This document shows, in pieces, positions 45,214-55,493 of a DNA stretch of 64,000 nt. The stretch is from Cryptomeria japonica (Eukaryota > Streptophyta > Pinopsida > Cupressales > Cupressaceae). The stretch covers positions 67,435,546-67,499,545 of the forward strand of contig NC_081408.1 in NCBI RefSeq assembly GCF_030272615.1, read 5' to 3'. Numbering within the stretch: position 1 is the stretch's first letter; the number at the start of each line of letters is the position of its first letter. The position numbers and the translations under genes are program-made. The notes beneath the pieces were generated by a model. It was not told where the DNA came from, made no database searches, and was given only the letters and a program-made list of their open reading frames with translations.

Positions 45214-48200
45214 TTGACCCTCTCCCATCTATCTAGCTCATTTGATGGAGTGCAGGTACCACCAAATAGGTATTTGTTAGATGTGTCTTCCTCGAGAGAG
45301 GGAAATTCAAGACGAGAAGAGGAAAGTGGTACATGTATAAGGTCTAAAAGAGGGAGATCAACTAGAGGTCAAAATATTAAAAGAAAATTCCATAAACGCA
45401 TGGAATTGTTTCTTGCTCAAGGGGGGTCATGTTCTTATTATGACGAGAGCATAGGAGACATCGAGGTTCCCTTGAGGTACAAACATCTATAGAAACAATA
45501 GGTACCCAAGGAGATTCCTCCAATAAACACTGATTTTTGTGTTAACGGGAGGATATATTGCATATCACCATTGTCATTACATGGTTTGGGCCTATTTTCC
45601 ATGGATGACATAAATTTATATTAAAACAAAGTTGTTCAATTGATGGAGTATGTTAGACCCTGTTACAATTACAAAAATTGGATGCAGTTGGGTTGATATA
45701 CACGAAGTGTGTGTAGATATGCACTATCAACAAATTATATATGTCTAAAAGATAATAATCAACGTAAAAGAGTGGCTATGTACATTTACAGAAGGCTTAA
45801 AGAAATAGGGAATATTATAGGTTTTACAAACTATACATGACCTATGTCAACTTATAGGCAACCCAATTGCATATTTGAGGCACACGAGGTAAACCATGTA
45901 TTTGTATGTGTGATAAAATCAATAAGTATAGGGGAATAGATTCTAATCAATTACAATTTGAATCACATAGATACAAACAAAGTTACTATCATGGGGGTGG
46001 TGCGTACTTATATATACCATTTAAACGAACCTCTAATTAATGACTCCAATATACCATTTTATTATTAAATTTTTTTGGTAAGACTATTGGTTTCATTTTG
46101 GTAATGTTTTTTTATATTTAATTTTTTTCATAGCACAACATTGATCCGACACATAGCACCAACCAAGATGTAGCTCTAGGCACTTCTACTGAGCAGGTGA
46201 ACCTCATTGTAATTGTACAAATTAGATACAAGAAAAATGTTATATTATTATGTTCTTTTCTTTAGGGTTTTGAATTAATTTTGATAATGTTACTAATATT
46301 ATTCTCATAGATGGATGTTTAGGGAAAGGCACCTGTAGTAGTTGAGAACATTGATACAGAGGTGGACTCACTATTATGTGATGATGACATCACATATTCC
46401 ACAAAACCTACTGAAATGATAAGAAAAACACAAAAAAAAATTAATAAAGAAATTCTTAAATTGTTATTCATTATCCCTCAAACTTATGAGATACAAGAGA
46501 GGGTGAAACAATTGACAGAGACAACACAAAACTTACAAGTAAGAAGTCATGAAATCTTTAATTATAACATAAGTTTATTCATGGTTTATATTATATACTC
46601 ATTTATGTCATGAAATATAATATGTATGTGTTTTTTTTACAAGAATTTTGGCATCCTCATGAAGCTAGTGGCCATGATCAGGGTACTCTAGGTAGTTTAG
46701 GTGATGACCATATTTTGTGCATACACTAGCTCATAGTTTTACATGTTCCTTTCCTTCTATTAATGTCTTATTTCTCTTATATTTATTGTATTGTATATTT
46801 AATGTATTAATCTTTAGGTGTTGTCCATGTTCCTGTGTATTCACCACCTCATTTGACCTCATCATCGACACCTATATTGCTAACTACAATGTCAACAACA
46901 TGAAACATGTAGTAATCAAGTACTGCATTGACCTGTGCAACAAGACATACACCTGGGAATGTAGAGGCCACTAGTGGTGATATTTTAGCAGCATTTCATG
47001 GATCTTCCCATATTACTAGTATGGGAATGTTGTTGGTCACATTTATGGTGACCAATGATCTTGTTCCTATAAAGATAGAGAAGGTTCTAGGTACTTTAAA
47101 ATAATTAAAGTATATATAGTCCAATTGTAATTTACTTATTGATCACTCATTTTGGACTGATGATCCCATGAGTTTTTTGTAGGAAGTGATGTTTTTTATA
47201 AACATCTAAATGATATTACATTCAAGATCTTTGGGCCCACCATACATACATGGTGGAATGCCCAAAATCAATAATTAAATGATGAGCTCATAAACCATTT
47301 GGTTGTGTTGTTCGTAAATGACGAATTCAACAAAATCAAGGTCCTTTAGAAAGCTAGCACATATCTAAATTATGTGAGGGACAAATATAGGACACATTTA
47401 GAGAAGAATAGAAAGTATGAGTGTCCCCCCATGATTCCAAAGAGGGAGTGGAAGGACCTGATTTTGGATGGAAAAGAGAAAGTTGAAAATAAAAAAAGAC
47501 ATACACCATCGGGTGAAGGAAGGTATGTGATACTATTAAAAATGTAATTATATACTAATTAATCTTTATATTTACATAAGTTAACATAATTCAAACTTTT
47601 CATAGACTCCCCGACACATCAAAGGCGAGACTAGAAAATAATGGGCAACACAAACTTGGCTCTAGTGGTTATATGAAAGTTGTCAGACGAATTGTAAGTA
47701 TCAATAAAAGAAATACTGCATTGAAATAGCAAATTTCAAATATTTTTTTAATCAAACAATAGAAGCAAAAATGCAAGGCTCTGAATTCAATAGACCGCCC
47801 ATAGAAGATGACATGAAAATTGCCTTCCAACAAGGCTATGGAGCCGTGGTTGAACACCTAAGATAATTGAATGGGAAAAAACAAGATTTTAATACATCCA
47901 TCACACAGGTAAATAAGCTAAATGAAAATTATTTACAATTGAATACTTGAGCAATAATCTATTCGATGTTAATTTCCAACATAAAGTGACTATATTTGTT
48001 TTAAATAAGACAACAATGATAACAATGCCCATATTATTGGATTTTTCTAAGGGTGGAACACAACCTACAGATGATGAAGGTTGTGGTGTACATCTTGGTA
48101 CTAGAGGTATTCATGTTCTATAAAAAAAAATTTATATGTATTTATTAATACAATTAAACATCTTTAATTGAAATTGGTGTAGTACCTAATGTAACCTTTT

Positions 48201-48705
48201 TGGTTTTTATTTTAGAGCATGTAGAGTATGATGAACAAGTGGAGCATGATTAGAGTAGACAACATCAAGAACGTGATGTGCCCCCATCAGGTAAAGAGGA
48301 CCACTGTTATTCCTTTAAATGAATTTAATTGCAATTGGTGTACTGATTATTGTAACCATTCGTGTGTGTTTCAACTCCAGAGGATGTAGAGGGTGTTCAA
48401 CATTTTGAGAATGAGGTTAGACAAAATGATCAAGAAGATTTGTGGCCCCATCAGGTAAAGAGCACCCCTGCAATTTTCTTTTAATTAATGAAATACTTAT
48501 AACAATAATAATTGTTTTTATGAATTTAACCCATTTCTTTGTTATTGCAAAGGAGCCTCCTTTGCCTAGGTTTCATCATCATGAGTACATGACTAGGCAT
48601 ACATTAAGATCATGAGTAGAGGGCACAACAACTGAAGAGGGGAAAAATGATGAAGAAAACGATGCTCCAATTAGTGTTTACCTAGACTCAAAAATAAATA
48701 AATAA
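45214..48705 (+). pseudogene. multi-exon gene remnant, transposase-associated type
   Basis: A series of frames bounded by AG...GT sites: about 45214-45492 and downstream, 46134-46196, 46311-46538, 46644-about 46700, 46818-47090, 47183-47522, 47606-47693, 47763-47908, 48010-48106, 48216-48290, 48381-48454 and 48553-48705. The most conserved-looking part, exon 47183-47522, reads FKIFGPTIHTWWNAQNQ, YVRDKYRTHLEKNRKYECPP, MIPKREWKDLI and TPSGEGR. The next exon has LGSSGYMKVVRRI, and the next GSEFNRPPIEDDMKIAFQQG. This pattern (RDKY, Pro, W-x-x-L, RY, then G-rich) is reminiscent of plant Transposase_24/En-Spm-associated proteins. Several in-frame TAG/TAA stops make it a pseudogene. Family assignment is tentative, and the first and fourth exons are uncertain. 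Confidence 0.5.
48216..48454 (+). repeat. duplicated exon-intron unit
   Basis: Exons 48216-48290 and 48381-48454 start with related codons (EHVEYDEQVEHD and EDVEGVQHFENE). Both end ccccatcag followed by gtaaagag, and the following intron starts are alike. They look like a tandem exon duplication. Confidence 0.6.
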
Positions 48706-48744
48706 ATAAATGATTGTAATCGTATTATTTTTTAATGAATTAAT

Positions 48745-48900
48745 TTTATGTGTTAATGAATGTTAATGAATGATATGTGTTAATGAATGTTACATGTTAA
48801 TGAATGTCATGTGTTAATGAATATTATGTGATAATGAATGAATGCTATATTTTATTAATGGATGAAAGAATGATTGAATTTTATATGTTAACGAGGAATT
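48745..48900 (+). repeat. TTAATGAATG minisatellite
   Basis: Degenerate units of the form ttaatgaatgttatgtg, about seven copies, just after the last exon. Confidence 0.75.
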
Positions 48901-50400
48901 TAAAGTGATGTTATGGGGGGGAAGGGCCAAATGAGCTTCCACCTTCATGTGGTTGGCCCTATTAAGTAGATAATATTAAACTATTCTTGAAACAAAGAGA
49001 AGCTCAATAAGGTAACAAACTTTTCAATATTTCATTATGCTCCATTGTTAATCTTATTGAATAATATGTATTGAATCTTAATTGTAGGATCCAACAGAGC
49101 CAACATGAACAAAAGAATAAGAAGTTACTTAGTAGAGACCATAAAAGGTAAGGTCCTTGATTAATATTTTGTTGTTTATATTCATATTGCTAATTACTGA
49201 AAAATACATTTTGTTGTTTATATTCATATTGTTGATTACATAGGCAAATATTCATTTAACTTTTTAAAAGGGTAGTCACCAAATACACCAAATAGTTGTC
49301 TAAACAAGGGCTAGAACCCACTATAAAATATAGTTTGCACTTGTCCTTGAATTGTGAACTTCAACATTCTAATGGACTACATAAGGATCTTCCTTAAAAA
49401 ATGAGCTGACTTCACATGAAATTTGTCTAAGGTAGAAATAACAGTAAAAGGAACATCTAAAATTTTAAATTCAACTTTAACTTGAGGGTGATGGAACCAA
49501 TGGTGGGAGAAGTGAAACCATCATGCACTTAATCAAGACTTTGGATTATCATAATTGTCTCAGCTCTATGTTGAGTCTTTGAAATATCAATTTACCTTGA
49601 TCTTTGAGATTTTGTGACAATGGTTGCATTCTATTGTGACCGATACTCTTGATAGTCTATATAACTCTGAATTGTCCTTTTGTTTAAATGATGTTACTAT
49701 TTTAACTATGTATTGTAGGTCTATCAGACTTTGGGACTATCAAATATTTATTCATATTGTTTCTATGATACTATCATGTTCTCATTCATCTAAACCTTAT
49801 ACCTTTTTAACCCTAAATCATTGTAATTGTGTTTGGCCCTTTTGGCATTGGATCAAGTTTTTACTTGGGTAAATTTGTTAACTGATTCTACTCTCTATCA
49901 TTAACTTGCTACAATTTTGTTTGATCTAATCTTTGTATATGAACATATTTGCTTATGGACTACGAGAGGTCACTTTGTGGTTTGATATCTTTATAATCTT
50001 AGTGTGTTTCTATGATTGTAATATCTGCATCCTTTAACCCTTCATGACCTTGTACATCATCTCTAACCTATAACTAGTCATTGTACTGTAGTATATTGCA
50101 TAATGGCTACCTATCTTCATCAGGGATTCACATCTTACTTTTGTCATTTTCCTCACTCTCATATACATGGTTTATCAAGGTCTTCATTACCCAAATAATC
50201 CCTCTTGGTTGTGTTTGTATATTGTTAGAATCTATAGTTTACCATAGTTAGTTTGTCATTAAGGTAAGGATCTATATAGGGGTAGTTCGATATTTAAGAA
50301 AGCTTACCAAATCATATTCCATATTTGCAATTCTCTATATTCCCTGATGACAATTTTTATTTATTTTTAAATATAGTTTATTCGTCAGAATTCTAATGAA
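48901..50400. other. AT-rich sequence, no gene seen
   Basis: Only short unremarkable frames, with no domain or repeat structure noted. Downstream part of the putative DNA element. Confidence 0.4.
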
Positions 50401-50419
50401 CATGCCCAACATAGGCTCT

Positions 50420-50720
50420 AGTGAGAGTGTTTTATTTGTGTTGAAATATTTCATCGTAGATACAACACTCTTGTTGGAGATTTCTTGAATTTGTTGTCAA
50501 AATTACGACAAAAAAGGACACTATGTGTCAATAGGAATGTTGTACCTATGACAAAAAAATTTATTGTAGGTGCACCATTCACATCAAAGCTTCCTTTCAT
50601 TTATTGTCAGAATTTTGACAAAAAGAGGCACTATGCTCTGATGAGAATGTTGTACCTGTGATGAAAAATTTCATTGTAGGAGCACCATTCTCGTCGAAGC
50701 ATAATAGCCTTTTTGTTGAA
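50420..50720. repeat. ~110-base tandem repeats with palindromic TTGTCAGAATTnTGACAA words
   Basis: About two and a half units: ...aatgttgtacct(a/g)tga.(a/g)aaaaa.tt(t/c)attgtagg.gcaccattc..., each with ttgtcaaaattacgacaa or ttgtcagaattttgacaa. A further related palindromic word (gtcagaattatgatgac) lies near 50870. It resembles subterminal repeats of CACTA elements. Confidence 0.65.
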
Positions 50721-50916
50721 ATTTCGGTGAATTAGAAAGCCACATTATATATCAACTTGACAAAGAAGGCATTAGAATTGTGTTGAACATCTGTCTATTG
50801 AATAACCTAACAAAATTTTAGCGATGGAAAACTTTTTGCCATTTCATCGGATCTACGACAATAATATGTCAGAATTATGATGACAGTCCATCTGAAAATG
50901 ACCTCAAATGTGTTAG

Positions 50917-51175
50917 TGAGGGGTTTGAAGATATTTGAGTTCTTTAGAGCATGGATATGGGTTTGAGATGGTTGAGTATGTATGGAGGAACATGTGTGAG
51001 TGGTTAGATTAGAGTTTGAAGAGGTTTGGATGTGCTTGGGCTATTATAGCTTTGTGATTGGATTAGGAGCCTAGTGAGGAATTTGTGAAGTTATGGATGG
51101 ATTAAACCTATTGAATAGGTAAGTTGGGAGAAATAAACCTCCCTAATGTGGTTTTAGTGTGGATTCTCTACATCA
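50917..51175 (+). repeat. left terminal repeat of E8
   Basis: ggggtttgaagatatttgag ... ctacatca, matching 62612-62877 closely. The first ~10 bases differ between copies. Confidence 0.75.
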
Positions 51176-51178
51176 ATG

Positions 51179-51190
51179 TGGTATTAGAGC
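51179..51190 (+). other. putative primer-binding site of E8
   Basis: TGGTATTAGAGC, one mismatch from the initiator-Met PBS, three bases after the repeat. Confidence 0.7.
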
Positions 51191-51240
51191 TAGCAAGTAG
51201 ATCAAGTGAAGATTGAGAGGTTGAAGGAGTTGATGCCATC

Positions 51241-52385
51241 ATGCAGGAGATTGAATAAATGAGAGCAAGGTATGTCAAGTTGAAGGAGATGACTCAGAGA
51301 AAATCTATATTCAGGACAAAATGCAAATTACAAGGCAAGGATTGTAAGATGATTATTGATAATGGTTCATTTGATAACATAGTTTTAGTGGAAATGGTTG
51401 AAAAGTTTATTTTGACAAGCAAACCTCATGAAACATGCTACAGAGCATATTGGGTGAATGATGATCAATGGGATGATGTCACAGAACAAGAATTTGTGGA
51501 TTTCAATATTGGTTCATATCATGATACTATACTTTGTTATGGTATGCCTTTGAAGGATTGTCATTTGATCTTGGGTAAAGTTTGGCTCTTTGATAGATTG
51601 CATTACATGATGGTAGGATGAATACATATACCATTGACAAAGATGGGGAAAATTTTTTGTTGAATCCATTGTAGGATTTTGAGGCATCAATGAAGGTGAC
51701 AAGGATAGGGTTGATTGGAAAAAGACAATTCCTAATGCATGAGGAAGATGAAGATTAAGATGAATATGAGGCACAGGTAGGAGTTTTTTCAATGAAGGAT
51801 GATGGTGTTTTGGAGTAGATGCTTGGGACAAAGAACCTAACAAGGAAAAAGGATAAGGACATGATGACAGATAGTAATTTGCAGCATTGGGATGATGAAG
51901 ACATAAGGGAAGAAGTGAGTTGTCTACTAAATAGACAAGAAGGTAAGGTGCAATAGATAGTTGATAATAGTGAACCAATTGGAAAGGAGGTTCTAAAAAC
52001 TAAGATCAAGGTAAAGGATAGAGTTATTAAATATGATAGCAAAGAAATAAGTCTTGAAGGGCTTGAAGATGGTGACAAGATCATAGTTGGGATTGTGTTG
52101 TGTCCATTGAAGATAGAAAAGGGTATAGGATAGAAAGGTGCCACTATGATAGTCGGTTAGGAGGATGAAGATATAGTGATAAAGGTGGATAATGAGTTGG
52201 AAGTGAGTGAGAATGAGTACCAAATGGAATGGAATGTAATGGAGAAGAAGTTGGTTGAAGTAAACCAAGATGATAGCATGACAAGTAAAGGTAATGAGAT
52301 TGAGAGAGAGCTAGAAGTTGTAGTCACCATGAAGGTTGAATATGGCTAGGTATAGACTGAGTAAAGGGTCTCAATGAGGAAAGAG
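51241..52385 (+). pseudogene. retropepsin region of E8
   Basis: MTQRKSIFRTKCKLQGKDCK leads into IIDNGSFDNIVLVEMVEKF, catalytic DNG. Then FVDFNIGSYHDTILCYGMP and CHLILGKVWLFDRLHYMMVG follow the plant Gypsy retropepsin pattern. After a frame change the acidic, Lys-rich tail (KDGENFLLNPL, VFSMKDDGVLE, SLEGLEDGDKIIVG) runs to the E7 insertion with several, mostly TAG, stops. No gag capsid precedes it, so the 5' half of the polyprotein is missing. Confidence 0.75.
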
Positions 52386-52390
52386 ACTAA

Positions 52391-53555
52391 TGTTACTACT
52401 TATCAAATTGCCATTAGTTTTATAATCAAATTCATACTATATATTCTAGCTGGTTTGTATTACCGAATCATGTAGTCAGTACACACAGAGAAGTTGGTAT
52501 GAATAGTCTAGTTGGTTATAGAAGAAAGCAGTCACAGAACGCAGTATTCACTGAGCTGTTTATCGAGTATTGTTTCCTGGCTACCAAGTAGTAAAGTTAA
52601 CTCAGCGGGTTGATATTCACCGAGTGAAACATTTTACCAGATACATTGAACCTGGACATGCACATGAAAATGTGTTACAAGATCGAGGCACATCTAACCA
52701 TTATTACATTGGAAATTGCACTAGAAGATTGTGTATGATTGCAAGGTCAATCTAACCAATGAAATATCTTGTTTAGTTATTCATTCAAGGAATCCTTTTG
52801 TAAGATCGAAGCAATGAATTAGATCACCGTTGTAAGAGATCTATTTATACAGCATGGGAAGAAATGAGTGTATGAATGAATGTGTGTGTATGTATGAAGG
52901 AAGACTATTATAGAGACACAGAGAGGTCACTGAGAAGGTTATCAGTGAACAGTTGAAGAACAGAGTAAACAGAAGGGTTTACCGAGTTACAATATGGGTT
53001 ACTGAGGTATGCTACAAGCTAGGTATTCTTATTCTAAGCACATAGAATCTGCTATAACATTTCAGATGTAAAGTTGCAGATATTTGTAAAGTCTTATTGT
53101 AATATTTTGAAGTTGGAAGAGAAACCTTTAACAGGGTAAAAGACTCTAACCAAGTCTATAAATTGTAAATCCTCTAACGGGGTGCAACATTCATATAGTG
53201 TTGTAAAATCCTTTATTAAGGTAGATCTAATAGATCTTGTTACTCCTAACAAGGTAATCTATCATAAATAGCTAAATATAGCTCTAACTGAGTAATCTTT
53301 ATTATTACACTAGTGAAGTTGTGGGTGCCATCCCCACCACAGTTTTTCTCTCTAACCAAGAGTTTTTGCATGACCAAAATATATGTGTTATGGAGTGAAT
53401 CATGTATGATTGTTATCTATTTGTTTTAACCTTATTTTATGATACTGCACTATTTTGTTTATGTATAACAGTAAGGTTATTATTGAAGAAAAGTTTTGGA
53501 GTACTGATTCACCCCTCCCCTCTCAGTACATTAGCTTTCCTTATTGGGCCTAACA
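52391..53555 (+). repeat. 5' LTR of E7
   Basis: 1165 bases. It contains TAAC..GGTRA words (53120-53290), the Copia core (gggtgccatccccacc near 53325) and ends gattcacccctcccctctcagtac...cctaaca. Confidence 0.92.
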
Positions 53556-53557
53556 AT

Positions 53558-53569
53558 TGGTATCATAGC
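53558..53569 (+). other. Primer-binding site of E7
   Basis: TGGTATCATAGC, one mismatch from the initiator-Met PBS, two bases after the LTR. Confidence 0.9.
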
Positions 53570-53616
53570 TTGAATCTTGGAAAAGGGTTTAACTACCTAA
53601 AGAGAAAGATCTTATC

Positions 53617-54970
53617 AATGGAAGGCTACAAACAATCTCGAAGGATTGTGTATCTACAAGAAGAGCTAGATAATGCAAATCAAGTGATTGCAGACATGCA
53701 AAGGTAAATGCAAAAATCTCTGAAAGTAAGGAGAAGATTATCTGATGACTTGCAGGATTCTCAAGAGTTAGTGGAACAAATCGAGACATCATCTGAGAAC
53801 AGTATATCTGAAGAGACTGAAGAAATGATTGGAATGTTGAAGGAAAAGAACAAAGCATTAGCTGATCAACTAAAAGCAATGAAAAGGGAACATGAACATT
53901 TTAGTACATAGATGACTGAAAATCTAGATGCATTAAGGATAGCTGAGGATAAAGCAAGAGATCTAAAAAGAGAGAAACAACAACTTGAAGCTTTAGTATT
54001 TGATAAGGATGATGAAATCACAAGGCTAACTGGGATTCAACAGAATATGATAGATCAACTAGGTTATGCACATCATGAAGCAATTCTAAAGAATGATGAA
54101 AATCAATCATTGAAACTTGAAGTATCAAGGTTGACTGGTGAACTTGAAACAGAGAAGAAATCCAAAGAAACATTGGAGAAAATTTATGAAGCATCAAAGA
54201 TGTTGGATGAACAACTGAATACAAGAAGACCCTACAAAGATGGAGGACTTGGTTACAAAGGAAAAGAATCAACCGAGAAAGGAATTCATACTATCGAGAG
54301 AGGAGAATCATCAAAGCAAGCTGGAAACAGGAATAAAATCAAAAGGAAGAAGCCTATTTGCTACTATTGTGGAAATCAAGGTCATACTACCAACATATGC
54401 CAGATCAGAAAAGGTAAGCAACCAAATATCATTAAGTCCAATGGATATTGTTACAATTGCAATAAATATGGTCACACACCTAATCAATGTAGGATAAAGT
54501 CTGTTAACAATTATCAGAAGGCAAAATTCAAAGGGTTTTGTAGAAACTGCAATAGATATGGACACAGTACTGAGAAGTGCTGGTCTAAGAAAAAGAACTA
54601 CATGCGGTATCCACACCGAGCAAACACTAGAGGTTACCGAACTCACACAGATCCTTACCAACAATATGCAGCAGTACCATGGGATTACAATACAAGGATA
54701 TGGTGTGAATGTTGTGGAAGATATGGACATATTAATGCCAACTATTTTATAAGGTTTGGAATGACCAATAGGAGATCATGGAGAAATCTTGGTATGGCAT
54801 GTTTTCATTGTCACAAAGTTGGACATTTAGTTGGAGATTGCAGAGATCAACCTAGAAGAGACACTGAAGAGATAAAAGAAAAATTCAAGATGATTTGGAA
54901 AAAGAAGGAAATTATGTCAGATAAAGAAATTACCTTACCTACCGAGTTAGGTGCACCTATTTCAAATTAG
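53617..54970 (+). pseudogene. E7 ORF1: coiled coil with five zinc knuckles
   Basis: One frame of 451 codons with two stops (TAA 53705-53707, TAG 53909-53911), starting MEGYKQSRRIVYLQEELDNA. Residues 1-200 are almost wholly heptad-like and charged, a coiled coil. A basic linker (NKIKRKKP) follows. CX2CX4HX4C knuckles lie at about 248-261 (CYYCGNQGHTTNIC), 277-290 (CYNCNKYGHTPNQC), 307-320 (CRNCNRYGHSTEKC), 363-376 (CECCGRYGHINANY, last Cys lost) and 394-407 (CFHCHKVGHLVGDC). The 352-codon part after the second stop is fully open. Presumably a gag-like, RNA-binding protein, but it has no recognisable capsid fold and more knuckles than a normal Copia gag. It lies directly behind the PBS. Confidence 0.85.
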
Positions 54971-55493
54971 TTAGGAAAAGGTATGAAGGGATTGCATTCT
55001 CTAAAGGTTAAATCATAACAGTTCCTATTCTATTTTGTACAAAATTCAAAATCTACATAGTTAAGATGCAATTAGTCAGTCTATAATACTATATAGGAAA
55101 CTTGTCAAGTCGGCGTATATAGGAAACTTGTCAAGTCAGTTAATAAAGGAAATTTGGCTACTCGGTTAAAACAAAAAAAGGAGTCAATCAGTAAAAGGTG
55201 AACCGAGTGCATTTAATGTCTTGACCTAACTTGCATGAAGCTCGATAAGCTATTTTTGGGTACTTATAAGTATTTTTGTGGTCATTTTCTTTCACCAAGT
55301 TTTTGAGAAGCAGAGTAGAGCGAATCAAGGTGATCAAACTTCATTCAGAGAAAATTTCAAGGTATTTACATCAAATCTATTCACTATTAAGCTGGTTTCT
55401 AATCTAGTCAAATTTCTGTTGTCTACAGAGTGTGAAGCATCAGTCATTTGTAAATCCTAAGGATAATTTGTCAAATCTTACCCGAAACCTACA
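54971..55493 (+). other. E7 spacer between frames, with a 24-base tandem repeat
   Basis: No gene. tataggaaacttgtcaagtc occurs twice with a 24-base period at 55092-55140. The region just before ORF2 could hold an internal promoter or a splice acceptor for a subgenomic RNA; that is not demonstrated. Confidence 0.55.

Noticed and set aside
50520-50640. CACTA words in the tandem repeats (ggacactatg, ggcactatg) as element termini
   Set aside because: They recur in each 110-base unit and are part of the repeat, not a boundary.
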